Counted from the stretch's first letter, positions 20,837 to 29,355 are shown. The stretch: DNA of 39,316 bases from Oscillospiraceae bacterium (GCA_015065215.1 SVQT01000017.1:1-39316); one strand, 5' to 3'. Program-made: numbers and translations. The notes: a model not told the origin generated them from the letters alone.

Positions 20837-23800
20837 GTGAGCAGGGATATTGATTGGAAAGAGACAGAATGGATCGTGACCCAGCTGCGTGCCAAGCTGG
20901 CCGAGGACGCGCAAAACAGCGATGGCGAGCCGGCCGCCGAGCCCTCGCAAGAGACGTTGGCGGAGTACCGCGCCAACAAACGCAAAAAAAATAAGAAAAA
21001 CCGCAAGCAGCCAGTGCCGGCAGCCCCCGTCGAAGAAGCAACTCCCATCGAGGAAGCAGCCCCCGTCGAGGAAGCGGCCCCCGCCGAGGAAGTAGCCCCC
21101 GCCGAGGAAGTAGCCCCCGTCGAGGAAGCGGCTCCCGCCAAAGAGAAGAGCGCTCCCCCCGCGCGCGGCCTTTTTGTAGAGGATGACAAGGCTCCGCCCG
21201 CCGCGCAAGCTGAACCGGCCGGCCGGGCAAGCGCTACTGAGGAGGCGGCAACCGATAGCGAAAGTGGCGCGCCCGCTATAGCGGCCCCCGCGCAGACCGC
21301 CTACATACCGGTGCCGCCGCAAAAAAGAACCGCCCTGTTTGCCGCCTCGTATCAGCAGGAGCCACAGCCGGCCGCCTTTGCGTCAGCTCCGAAAAAATCA
21401 GGTCAAAAGCGCAAAAACAGTACGGCGCCGCTCTCTGCCCGCACGGAGGAGGAAATGCGCGCCGAGCTGACGGTTGAGCATTTGATGCAGGATCTGTTCG
21501 GCACCGACGCGACCGACTGGTTTGGAAAAGAGGAGGCCGCCGCCAAGCCGGCGCCGGCACCCGAAAAAAGTGCCGAGAAGCCGGCGGCTCCGGGCCCTTC
21601 CGCGCCATCGTTTCAGGAAAGCGAAAAGCCTGCCCCAAAGAAGACCAAACGCCGCGCGGCCGCTGGCGTTGCCGAGGAACCGATCGAGAATTTTGAAACC
21701 ATCACCCGTGAGCAAGACGGGCAGATGGCCATGGTTCTGCCCGAGACAGGAAAGCCGCTTGCCATCCCCGCCGGTGAGCGGGAAAGCAAGCAGATCAAGG
21801 AAAAAGGCGGCAGTGGCGCTGATGAAGCGCAGATTGATCTTTTTTCAGGGGCGCTGACGGATGAAAATCAGCTTGACCCCGACTCCGGCAAGGATAAAAA
21901 TGAGTTCAAGCGCTCGATCGAAACCTCGGATGAGGATTTTGAAATGCTGCTGGACCTGGATTATGAAAATGAGCTGGGCACCGCCATCGGCTTTGAGAAG
22001 ATCCGTCTTTACCACGAAAAGGGCGTGAACGGCCCCGAGGCCAAGCGGCGGCGCCGCCGGCAAAACGAGAAAAGGGAATACGAGCTCCAAAGCCAGGATA
22101 CCTCTTTGCGCAAATATTACACCAAGCAAAAAAGCGAGCATGTTTTCCGGTTGATTTTGTCTCTTGCCCTGACCGCGCTGCTTTTCCTGTATGAGCAGTC
22201 GGGCTGGATGGCACGTTTGTTTGGCGGCCCCTTTGACGGGGCGCGCTATCCGGCATCTTACATCTTGATCGGCATGCAGATCCTTTTGATCGCGGCCTAT
22301 TTTTCCAGACAGCGGCTCATCGAGGGCTTTGTTCGCATACTCCGTTTTTCCCCCATCGACTATTCGCTTTGCTCGGTGGTGCTGATCGTAACTGTGCTCT
22401 ATCACACCGTCCTGCTTTTTTTGAAGCATGACGGCGCGCCAACCCTGTACCTCTCTCCCGCCGCCATGAGCCTTGCTCTGCTGGCGCTGGCCGATCTTTT
22501 TGACTGGTACAGAGAATCGCTGGCCTTTCAGGTGGTCTCCTCCCGTAAGCAGAAATATGCCCTGATCCCCCGCGCTTCGGTAGGGGGAAAGCAGGGTGAC
22601 GCCCGCGCGCGGCTGGAGGAGGATGACAAGGCCGGTACCGTTTGGTATGTGCGTCCGGTCGGCTTTGTGCGCAACTATTTCGCCAATACCGAAAAGCGCG
22701 TGGAGCATGGCCGCTCACTCGGCATTCAGCTTTTGCTGATCCTTGCCATCGGTCTTTCCTTCGGGCTGTATGTGTTCGCGGTGGAGGGCAGTGCCGAGGC
22801 GCTGTTTCAGACGGTGTTTTTGACATTTTTGTTCTGCGCGCCGATGACCTCCTTGCTGGTCACCTCACTGCCGATGTTTTTTGCCTCTGTCCTGCGGCTC
22901 AATAAAAAGGGAGCCATCATCGGCGAGCAGCCGGTGTTCCAATGCGGAGAGCCCACTACGCTGGTTGTGCCGGATGCCGAGGTGTTCGGTGCCATGCACC
23001 ACGAGCGCTTTGAGGTGGTCGATGAAGATCATCCGGATGACGTGGTGGTTTGGGTGCGCGCCCTGCTGGAAAAATTGCAAAGCCCGCTCACCGACTCGGT
23101 GAGCGTCGAGCGTGACCGCCGTATTCCGCCCTCCGCCGTCTTTCTTTGTGAAATTTGCGAGGACGGTGTCAGCGCGACGGTAGGACCAAACCGTATACCG
23201 ATGCTGATCGGCAGTGTTTCCTATCTGCAAGAGAGGGGCATTGCGGTACAGGCGCGCCCGGAATACGATTTTGAGCAAAGCGGCAAGCGGCTTGTGTGCG
23301 TGGCGGCACAGGGCAAGATCGCCGCGCTGTTCCTGGCGCGTTACCGCTTGAATGACGATATGCTGGAGCTGCTGCGTGAGCTGGAGGGCGAGGATGTGAA
23401 GATCATGATCCGCACCAAGGATCCCGGTATTCATGACGAGCTTTTCCGCAGCCTGCTACCGGATCGCGGCGAGCCGGTTGGCGTGATGAAGCCCACCGCC
23501 AAGGAGACCGATCTGCGCACCGACCGTGTGGATGCCACCGTGGTGGCGCTTGGCTCCTGCCGCGAGGCGGCCAGAACCTTTGTAACCTGCCGCCGTGTGC
23601 GCCGCGCCGGCGCTTTGGGCAGAATGCTACAGGCACTGTCTGTTACCATCGGTGCCGTGATCATCGGTATGACGGCGCTTTTCGGAAATGTGAGCAACCT
23701 GATCGCCATCGGCATTTCCGGTTATATGCTGCTATGGAGCGGCATCCACGCGTTGACCTCCTATTTCTATCTGCGGGATAGAAATGACAATTCACCTTGA
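20837..23800 (+). CDS. Large membrane protein resembling a catalytically inactive P-type ATPase
   Basis: A 987-residue protein starting at GTG 20837 after GGGGGG. Residues 1-430 are disordered and charged, with a degenerate five-residue P-V/A-E-E-A/V repeat at 64-101. About eight membrane segments follow: 436-452, 472-489, 508-528, 538-556, 627-649, 655-683, 931-950 and 953-975. The order from 655 on tracks a P-type ATPase: FLTFLFCAPMTSLLVTSLPM is like the CPx-type TM helix, LNKKGAIIGEQPVFQCGEPTTLVVPDA aligns with the AxxGILIK...VVFDKTG stretch but lacks DKTGT; GPNRIPMLIGSVSYLQERGI resembles the N domain; VKIMIRTKDPGIHDEL replaces the TGD motif; VDATVVALGSCREAARTFV resembles the region after GDGxND, which is missing; two helices end it. 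It is therefore probably a pseudo-ATPase with a sensory or scaffold role. Family call is by eye. Confidence 0.65.
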   Translation: MSRDIDWKETEWIVTQLRAKLAEDAQNSDGEPAAEPSQETLAEYRANKRKKNKKNRKQPVPAAPVEEATPIEEAAPVEEAAPAEEVAPAEEVAPVEEAAPAKEKSAPPARGLFVEDDKAPPAAQAEPAGRASATEEAATDSESGAPAIAAPAQTAYIPVPPQKRTALFAASYQQEPQPAAFASAPKKSGQKRKNSTAPLSARTEEEMRAELTVEHLMQDLFGTDATDWFGKEEAAAKPAPAPEKSAEKPAAPGPSAPSFQESEKPAPKKTKRRAAAGVAEEPIENFETITREQDGQMAMVLPETGKPLAIPAGERESKQIKEKGGSGADEAQIDLFSGALTDENQLDPDSGKDKNEFKRSIETSDEDFEMLLDLDYENELGTAIGFEKIRLYHEKGVNGPEAKRRRRRQNEKREYELQSQDTSLRKYYTKQKSEHVFRLILSLALTALLFLYEQSGWMARLFGGPFDGARYPASYILIGMQILLIAAYFSRQRLIEGFVRILRFSPIDYSLCSVVLIVTVLYHTVLLFLKHDGAPTLYLSPAAMSLALLALADLFDWYRESLAFQVVSSRKQKYALIPRASVGGKQGDARARLEEDDKAGTVWYVRPVGFVRNYFANTEKRVEHGRSLGIQLLLILAIGLSFGLYVFAVEGSAEALFQTVFLTFLFCAPMTSLLVTSLPMFFASVLRLNKKGAIIGEQPVFQCGEPTTLVVPDAEVFGAMHHERFEVVDEDHPDDVVVWVRALLEKLQSPLTDSVSVERDRRIPPSAVFLCEICEDGVSATVGPNRIPMLIGSVSYLQERGIAVQARPEYDFEQSGKRLVCVAAQGKIAALFLARYRLNDDMLELLRELEGEDVKIMIRTKDPGIHDELFRSLLPDRGEPVGVMKPTAKETDLRTDRVDATVVALGSCREAARTFVTCRRVRRAGALGRMLQALSVTIGAVIIGMTALFGNVSNLIAIGISGYMLLWSGIHALTSYFYLRDRNDNSP

Positions 23801-23814
23801 AAGGTACCCGAAAA

Positions 23815-25680
23815 ATGATGAATGAAAAACGCAGCTCTGTCCTGAAATCGGTAGAAAAGCCGGGCCGCTACTGCGGCGGCGAATACGGGGCAGTGATGAA
23901 AAACAAAGAGGCGGTCAAGGCCCGCTTTGCCTTTGCCTTTCCGGATACGTATGAGATCGGCATGTCCAATCTCGGCATGCGCCTTTTGTACGGCGCCTTG
24001 AACCGTGAGCCGGAGATTTGGTGCGAGCGTGTCTTTGCCCCCTGGGTGGATATGCAGGAGAAAATGCGGGAGCTGGATATTCCGCTCTGGGCCCATGAAT
24101 CGGGGGATCCGGTTTCGGATTTTGACATCCTGGGGATCACGCTGGGCTATGAGATGTGCTATACCACCGCCTTGCGGCTGCTGCTGCTTTCCCGCATCCC
24201 GCTTCGCGCCGCGGATCGCGGCGACGAGCATCCCATCGTGATCGGCGGCGGCGCCTGTGCCTATAATCCCGAGCCGATTGCCGATTTCTTTGACTGCTTC
24301 TCGATCGGCGAGGGCGAGGATAACCTGGTGGAATTCACCAAGCTCTATATCCGCATGAGGGAGGAGGGGAGATATACCCGCGCCGCCTTCCTGCGTGAGG
24401 CCGCCGCGACCATCAAGGGCATCTATGTGCCCTCGCTCTACGAGGTCTCCTACCATGCGGACGGAACCATTGCCGCCGTCACCCGTAAATACGAGGATGT
24501 CCCCGAACGGGTAGAGAAATGCATCATTGCCGACATGGACAAGGCCTTTTATCCCGATCAGCTGGTCATGCCCTATATCGAGGCGGTGCATGACCGCATC
24601 ATGCTGGAGGTCTATCGCGGCTGTATCCGCGGCTGCCGCTTCTGCCAGGCGGGGATGATCTACCGCCCGGTGCGTGAAAAGAGCCCCGAACTGCTGAACA
24701 AACAGGCCAGATGCCTGTATGATAACACCGGTTATGAGGAAATCTCGCTCATGTCGCTCTCCATCAGCGACTATACCAAGCTCGAGCCGCTGACAAGAGA
24801 ACTGCTGGAGTGGACCGATCAGAACATGGTCAGCCTCTCACTCCCCTCACTGCGCGTGGATAGCTTTAACAAAGAGCTCATGGAGCGCATCGCCTCGGTG
24901 CGTACCTCCTCCCTCACCTTTGCCCCCGAGGCGGGCACCCAGCGACTGCGTGACGTGATCAATAAAAATGTGACAGAGGAAGATCTGATGCGTGCCGCCA
25001 ATGTGGCCTTTTCCGGCGGCAAGACCAACGTCAAGCTCTATTTTATGAACGGTCTGCCCACCGAAACCGCCGAGGATCTGGAGGGGATCGCCACCCTGGC
25101 GAAGAATGTGGTGCATGCCTATTATCAAAATCCCGACCGCCCCAAGGGCAGATCCCCGCAGGTCACCATCAGCGTTTCCTGCTTTATTCCCAAACCCTTT
25201 ACCCCCTTCCAATGGGAGGCGCAGGACAGCATTGAGCAGTTGGCCGAAAAGCAGGCATACCTTGGCTCCAAGGTCACCGACCGCAAGGTGCGCTATACCC
25301 ATCACGACGCCAAGGTCAGCCGTGTAGAGGCGGTTTTGGCCCGCGGCAACCGCAAGCTCTGCGCCGCGCTGGAGCTGGCCGCCAAGGAGGGCTTTTGCTT
25401 TGACGCGTGGGATGAGTTTTTTGACTATGACCGCTGGATGAGCGTGTTTGAGCGGACAGGGGTGGATCCCGCCTTTTTCGCCAACCGCCAGTTTGGCCTG
25501 GATGAAATTCTGCCCTGGGACATCATTGACTGCGGCGTGAGCAAGGCCTTTTTCAAGCGTGAGCGGGAAAAGGCCTATGCCGCCGCCACCACCCCGAACT
25601 GCCGTGAAAAATGCGCGGGATGCGGCGCCAATCGCCTTGGCGGCGTGCGCACGCCTTGCCCCGGCTGTAAGGGAGAATAA
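23815..25680 (+). CDS. B12-binding-type radical SAM protein (TIGR03960 family)
   Basis: A 621-residue radical S-adenosylmethionine enzyme. ATG 23815 is the better start (AAGG 8-10 bases upstream); a second ATG follows directly. The N-terminal 200 residues form the B12-binding-like domain (FPDTYEIGMSNLGMRLLYGAL, and VIGGGACAYNPEPIADFFD). The cluster-binding motif is CIRGCRFCQAG (C270, C274, C277). The TIM-barrel part follows with PSLRVDSF and the LTFAPEAGTQRLRDVINK block. Four cysteines near the C-terminus (CREKCAGCGANRLGG, then CPGC) may bind another metal. TIGR03960 proteins normally sit beside a DUF2344 gene and ribosomal or RNase genes; here the DUF2344 partner is 945 bases away. Substrate is unknown; tRNA or protein modification is often suggested for the pair. 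Confidence 0.88.
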   Translation: MMNEKRSSVLKSVEKPGRYCGGEYGAVMKNKEAVKARFAFAFPDTYEIGMSNLGMRLLYGALNREPEIWCERVFAPWVDMQEKMRELDIPLWAHESGDPVSDFDILGITLGYEMCYTTALRLLLLSRIPLRAADRGDEHPIVIGGGACAYNPEPIADFFDCFSIGEGEDNLVEFTKLYIRMREEGRYTRAAFLREAAATIKGIYVPSLYEVSYHADGTIAAVTRKYEDVPERVEKCIIADMDKAFYPDQLVMPYIEAVHDRIMLEVYRGCIRGCRFCQAGMIYRPVREKSPELLNKQARCLYDNTGYEEISLMSLSISDYTKLEPLTRELLEWTDQNMVSLSLPSLRVDSFNKELMERIASVRTSSLTFAPEAGTQRLRDVINKNVTEEDLMRAANVAFSGGKTNVKLYFMNGLPTETAEDLEGIATLAKNVVHAYYQNPDRPKGRSPQVTISVSCFIPKPFTPFQWEAQDSIEQLAEKQAYLGSKVTDRKVRYTHHDAKVSRVEAVLARGNRKLCAALELAAKEGFCFDAWDEFFDYDRWMSVFERTGVDPAFFANRQFGLDEILPWDIIDCGVSKAFFKREREKAYAAATTPNCREKCAGCGANRLGGVRTPCPGCKGE

Positions 25681-25689
25681 GCGCTACTA

Positions 25690-26010
25690 AGCTCCGGTGT
25701 GTCATCCGTACTGCCGTCCGTGTGTCATCCTGAGCGTAGCCGAACGTTTGCGGGTCGAGGACTGTGGCCGAGCGAGCAAAAGCGCGAATGCCGAAGGCCC
25801 AGCGGGATCTACGAAGGATATACAATAGCTTTTTGGCGCAGAGTCGCATTTATAATGCAGTACAAAGGGATGTAACACTGATTTCAAAAGCTATTGTACC
25901 TCCATACGAGATCCCTGCGGTGTGCAAGCACACCTTGGTTTTGCTCGTTTGCTATCGCTGCGCCTCGCAAAACTTCGGCTACGGGCTTCGCCCTTTGCTC
26001 AGGATGACAC
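25690..26010 (+). repeat. Mosaic repeat region upstream of the 49-bp array
   Basis: No gene. It contains segments shared with the large inverted repeat near 9.4 kb: a GGTTTTGCTCGTTTGCT stretch, CGCCTCGCAAAACTTCGG, and ACAAAGG(G/A)ATGTAACAC. Two copies of AAAAAGCTATTGTA-like sequence flank a TTATAATGCAGTACAAAGGG core. The order of blocks matches the left inverted-repeat arm, so this is a third, more divergent copy that leads into the tandem array. Confidence 0.7.
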
Positions 26011-26304
26011 GTAGCCTGTAGGGGCGACCATTGGTCGTCCGCACCTCTTAGGATGCCACATAGCCTGTAGGGGCGACCATTGGTCGTCCGCACCTCTCAG
26101 GATGCCACATAGCCTGTAGGGGCGACCATTGGTCGTCCGCGCCTCTCAGGATGCCACATAGCCTGTAGGGGCGACCATTGGTCGTCCGCGCCTCTCAGGA
26201 TGCCACATAGCCTGTAGGGGCGACCATTGGTCGTCCGCACCTCTCAGGATGCCACATAGCCTGTAGGGGCGACCATTGGTCGTCCGCACCTCTCAGGATG
26301 CCAC
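26011..26304 (+). repeat. Six tandem 49-bp palindrome-bearing repeats
   Basis: Units start at 26011, 26060, 26109, 26158, 26207 and 26256, exactly 49 bases apart, with a partial seventh (ccacatagcc) at the end. Each unit contains the imperfect palindrome GGGGCGACCATTGGTCGTCC, then GC(A/G)CCTCT(C/T)AGGATGCCAC. Whole units are conserved, including the bases between palindromes, so this is not a CRISPR array. The array ends 19 bases before the GIY-YIG gene. One or two copies of the same unit occur in the inverted repeat at 9633 and near 13540. Confidence 0.95.
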
Positions 26305-26323
26305 ATAGCCAAGAAAGGAACGT

Positions 26324-26629
26324 ATGTATTACGTCTATATCCTGACAAGCCAAAAGGATACCGCGATGTATATCGGCGTCACAAACGATCTGCGCCGCAG
26401 ATTGCGCGAGCATAAAAACGAGCAGGCAGAGGGTTTTACAAAGCAATATCACCTGCATAAGCTCGTTCATTTTGAGGAATATTCCGAAATCCAAGCGGCC
26501 ATCGCACGCGAAAAGCAGCTGAAGCATTGGTCGCGCAACAAAAAGAACGCGCTTGTGGAAAGCAAAAATCCACAATGGTATGATTGGAGCGCTCCTCCCG
26601 AAAATCACCCCAACGAGGTAAAATCATGA
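26324..26629 (+). CDS. GIY-YIG domain endonuclease-like protein
   Basis: A 101-residue protein with the stand-alone GIY-YIG domain of the UPF0213/YhbQ type. Motifs: YYVYILTSQKD at 2-12 in place of GIY, MYIGVTNDLRRRLREHK (17-33) with YIG and the catalytic arginine in RRRLREH, and E62 or nearby in AIAREKQLKHW, which is the usual glutamate-containing helix. RBS AAAGGAACG precedes ATG 26324. The stop codon overlaps the ATG of the DUF2344 gene (ATGA at 26626-26629), implying translational coupling. The gene sits right after the six-copy palindromic array, between two genes that are normally neighbours. It may be a nuclease acting on branched DNA or repeats; that is inference. Confidence 0.88.
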   Translation: MYYVYILTSQKDTAMYIGVTNDLRRRLREHKNEQAEGFTKQYHLHKLVHFEEYSEIQAAIAREKQLKHWSRNKKNALVESKNPQWYDWSAPPENHPNEVKS

Positions 26630-27345
26630 AAAACAACGACGTCAAATTCACCCTCCCTATGCTGGAGGCCCCCCGCACCATGCGGATCCTGTTTCGCAAG
26701 GTAGGGAATTTGCAGTACATTTCACACCTGGACCTGCAACGAACCTTTAGCCGTGTGCTGGTGCGGGCGGGATTGCCCCTTTGGTATACCAAGGGCTTTA
26801 ATCCCCATATCAAGATGGTGTTTGGCATGCCCTTGTCGGTGGGCGCCGAGAGTGAGTGCGAAATGCTGGATGTGCGTATCGAGCGTGACATGAGCGCTGA
26901 TGAAATGCTACAGCGGCTCAATGCCGAGCTCACCGATGAGCTGCGTGCCCTGGCGGTTTATCCCGCCGAGCGAAAGTTTTCTGAGATCGCCTTCGCGGCA
27001 TATGATTATAGCATCCGCACCGCCGGCGCCGATCAGGCCATGGCTGACCGTGTTGCCGCGCTTCTTGATGCCCCCGGTCTTACCGTCACACGCCGGTCCA
27101 AGTCGGGCGAAAAGGAGATTGACATCAAGGATTATCTCTATAGCGCCAGCGTGAGCTTTGAGGGCGGCCTGATCGGCATTCACGCGGTTCTTGCCGCCGG
27201 AGAGGGAAAATATTTAAGCCCGGAGCTGCTGATCACCGCGCTCAGGCAGCGCATGGGGATTTTGTCTGGTCTGCCCACCGAGGAGCACTACCGTATCCTG
27301 CGCCGCCGTGTGCTGCTGGCCGACGGTAAGACCCTGTTCCGATAA
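26626..27345 (+). CDS. DUF2344 / TIGR03936 family radical-SAM-associated protein
   Basis: A 239-residue protein whose start (ATG 26626, GAGG about eight bases upstream) overlaps the stop of the GIY-YIG gene. The opening MRILFRKVGNLQYISHLDLQRTFSRVL (residues about 18-44) and the following LPLWYTKGFNPHIKMVFGMPLSVG are diagnostic of DUF2344, found as the C-terminal part of, or next to, TIGR03960 radical SAM proteins. The remainder is an alpha/beta domain with DVRIERDMSADEML and a charged KSGEKEIDIKDYLYS. It probably binds RNA or the radical SAM enzyme as its partner. Here the pair has been split by the repeat array and the GIY-YIG gene. It is followed by a convergent gene at 27399. Confidence 0.9.
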   Translation: MKNNDVKFTLPMLEAPRTMRILFRKVGNLQYISHLDLQRTFSRVLVRAGLPLWYTKGFNPHIKMVFGMPLSVGAESECEMLDVRIERDMSADEMLQRLNAELTDELRALAVYPAERKFSEIAFAAYDYSIRTAGADQAMADRVAALLDAPGLTVTRRSKSGEKEIDIKDYLYSASVSFEGGLIGIHAVLAAGEGKYLSPELLITALRQRMGILSGLPTEEHYRILRRRVLLADGKTLFR

Positions 27346-27398
27346 GGCTGCTTTTTGCCTTATTTTTTGCCATTTCTCACCCCATTTCCGGTCATTTC

Positions 27399-28091
27399 TC
27401 ACTCTTGCTTTGAAAGGGACTTTTCGTAACTGGCGGCAAGGGCGGCGTTAAAAAAGTCATCAATGTCAAAGGAGCTATGCTCAGGCGGCTCCGCTTGCGC
27501 CGATCGGTATTGCCGATAGGGGAAGCAGGGCTTTTTGTCGCTTTTCCACCACTCGCGCAGCAACGAGGTTGCGCCCCGGCCGCTTTTAGCCTCAAAGGCC
27601 AACGCGCGCTCGGCGCGTTCCTCAATATAAGCCGCCGGCAGGCCCTCTGACATAAGCAGCGCCTTTTCCTGCTCGGAGAGCGCGCGGAGCTGGGCGGATG
27701 CCTCGCCCCCGGTCGGGGGCTGCTCTTTTTTTCTTTCCTCCTCTGAAATAAAATCCTCTATGATTTGTTTTTCTTCTTTTTTCTGCTCTTCTCTTTGGTG
27801 GTGTGGGTTCCCCTGGGGGACCCCTGGGGGGTCCCGGTCAGGCTCCTGCTCCGCAAGCCCCTTTTTGGCCCATTCCGCCCCCTCCAAGCGGCGGCGGATC
27901 ACCGGCTCGATCATACGGGCAAAGCTGTTGGTCAGGGGATTGTGAAAGCTGGGCAACGGCTTGTTTTCCCGCTGTCTCGCGATCAAGGCAAGCAGCAGGG
28001 CTTTTACCTCCTTGGCGGGGAGATGCTCCAGTACCGGCATCCAATCGTACAGGAATAAAAAGCCGCTTTCTAAATTTGTTTTTTTCTTCAT
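27399..28091 (-). CDS. Hypothetical protein with phage-replisome-like N-terminal domain
   Basis: A 230-residue protein; ATG 28091 has AAAGGAGG upstream at a rather long spacing (about 14 bases). The N-terminal 70 residues (SGFLFLYDWMPVLEHLPAKE, then ALLLALIARQRENK, and NSFARMIEPVIRRRLEGAEW) follow a pattern like the DUF6291/phage replisome-organiser N-terminal domain (helix, ALL-x-AL, then F-x-x-I-x-P-x-I). The middle (80-130) is charged and Pro/Gln/Glu-rich; its coding DNA near 27815-27838 is a short G/C palindromic microrepeat. The C-terminal part has YIEERAERALAFEAKSGRG, like the end of DnaD-type primosome proteins. It may be a host-domesticated primosome-type gene, but function is not established. 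Confidence 0.5.
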   Translation of the reverse strand: MKKKTNLESGFLFLYDWMPVLEHLPAKEVKALLLALIARQRENKPLPSFHNPLTNSFARMIEPVIRRRLEGAEWAKKGLAEQEPDRDPPGVPQGNPHHQREEQKKEEKQIIEDFISEEERKKEQPPTGGEASAQLRALSEQEKALLMSEGLPAAYIEERAERALAFEAKSGRGATSLLREWWKSDKKPCFPYRQYRSAQAEPPEHSSFDIDDFFNAALAASYEKSLSKQE

Positions 28092-28201
28092 TTTTTCGTT
28101 TGGTTCCTCCTTTTTTTCGTGGTTGGTATGACCATTGTAGCAAAAAGGCGCTCGCTTGTCGTCAACTGACAGCGCGGCAGAGCCAAGAAAGGGAGCAAGA
28201 G

Positions 28202-29335
28202 ATGGATATTCTCTATCAAGATCCGGATATTGTTGTCGCTGTCAAGCCCCGCGGTGTGCTGTCCGAGGCGGGGGGAGAGGAAACGATGCCGGCGCTTCTG
28301 GCCCCTCACGCGGGCCGGGTGTGGCCGATCCACCGTCTGGACCGTGCGGTTGGCGGCGTGATGGTCTATGCCAAAAACGCGACGGCGGCCGCCCGCCTTT
28401 CGGCGGCGGTGCGGGAGGGGGCGCTGTGTAAAACCTATCATGCTGTTGTCACCGGCGTGCCAAAGACCCCTGAGGGGGAGCTGCGGGATTGGCTTTACCA
28501 CGACCAAAGGCAGAACAAAACCTTTGTGGCGGACAGTGCCCGCAAGGCGGCCAAGGAGGCGATTTTGCGCTATCGGGTTTTGCAGACAAAGCGGGTGAAC
28601 GGTGTCGATTTTTCCCGCCTTTTGATCGAATTGCAGACCGGAAGGAGCCACCAGATCCGTGTGCAATTCGCCAGTCGAAAAATGCCGCTTGTGGGGGATG
28701 GCAAATACGGTAGCCGCGTGAAGGCGCCTTTTTTGGCTCTGGCCGCTACGGTGTTGCGCTTTCCGCATCCCAAATCCGGCCGGGAAATGACCTTTTCCGC
28801 CCCAACCCCTACCGATTTTCCGTGGAATCAGTTCGCCGAGAGTCACTATGAGATCGAGCGAAAGTTTTTGATCGCGTACCCCGCGGCAGAAATGCTTGCC
28901 GCCATGCCGGGGTGCCGTGTGAGGCGCATCGAGCAGACCTACCTCACCGCCGCCGCGGGCGAGACCAGACGGGTGCGGCTTTTGCGGGAAGGGACACAAA
29001 CGCGCTACATTTATACTGTAAAGCGCCGTGTGAATATGCTGCGCGCGGTAGAAGAGGAGGCTGAGCTGTCGGCCAGCGAGTATCTGACCCTATTGCAAGA
29101 GGCAGATCCCACCCGCCGCCCTGTTCGCAAAACACGCTACTGCATCCCCTGCGGCCCCCACACGGCGGAAATCGACCTCTATGATTTCTGGCAGGACAGA
29201 GCCACCCTGGAGGTGGAGCTTGCCGCCGAGGACGAGCGCTTTACGCTCCCTGCCTGTATTCAGGTCATCCGTGAGGTTACCGAGGACGAGCGATACAAAA
29301 ACGTCAATTTGGCAAGGGAATTGCCGGCGGATTGA
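28202..29335 (+). CDS. Fusion: RluA-family pseudouridine synthase + CYTH domain
   Basis: A 377-residue two-domain protein; ATG 28202 has AAAGGGAG eight bases upstream, and the long frame before it is not coding. Residues 1-212 are an RluA-type pseudouridine synthase: VVAVKPRGVLSEAGG, IHRLDRAVGG with catalytic D47, CKTYHAVVTG, LQTGRSHQIRVQFA (145-158) and VGDGKYG. Residues 216-377 are a CYTH (triphosphate tunnel) domain: the opening EIERKFL (217-223) has the ExExK signature, with RVRLLREG, YTVKRRVN, EEEAEL, KTRY and the VELAAEDERF strands. RluA enzymes isomerise uridine in rRNA or tRNA; CYTH proteins hydrolyse or bind triphosphates. The two frames are continuous without a frameshift. The fusion is unusual and may link modification to nucleotide or polyphosphate level. 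Confidence 0.88.
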   Translation: MDILYQDPDIVVAVKPRGVLSEAGGEETMPALLAPHAGRVWPIHRLDRAVGGVMVYAKNATAAARLSAAVREGALCKTYHAVVTGVPKTPEGELRDWLYHDQRQNKTFVADSARKAAKEAILRYRVLQTKRVNGVDFSRLLIELQTGRSHQIRVQFASRKMPLVGDGKYGSRVKAPFLALAATVLRFPHPKSGREMTFSAPTPTDFPWNQFAESHYEIERKFLIAYPAAEMLAAMPGCRVRRIEQTYLTAAAGETRRVRLLREGTQTRYIYTVKRRVNMLRAVEEEAELSASEYLTLLQEADPTRRPVRKTRYCIPCGPHTAEIDLYDFWQDRATLEVELAAEDERFTLPACIQVIREVTEDERYKNVNLARELPAD

Positions 29336-29355
29336 ATTTTTTTGCGCAAAAGCGA

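Noticed and set aside
20804-21322. Minus-strand Gly/Arg-rich frame opposite the pseudo-ATPase tail
   Set aside because: It is the shadow of the PxEEA repeat in the real gene and has no start signal.
23815-25680. Idea that the radical SAM protein might be a MiaB/RimO-type methylthiotransferase
   Set aside because: The CIRGCRFC motif with a B12-like N-terminal domain and a DUF2344 partner fits TIGR03960; the UPF0004 and TRAM domains are absent.
26011-26304. Regularly spaced palindromic repeats that could suggest a CRISPR array
   Set aside because: The bases between palindromes are as conserved as the palindromes, so there are no unique spacers, and no cas genes are near. It is a tandem repeat.
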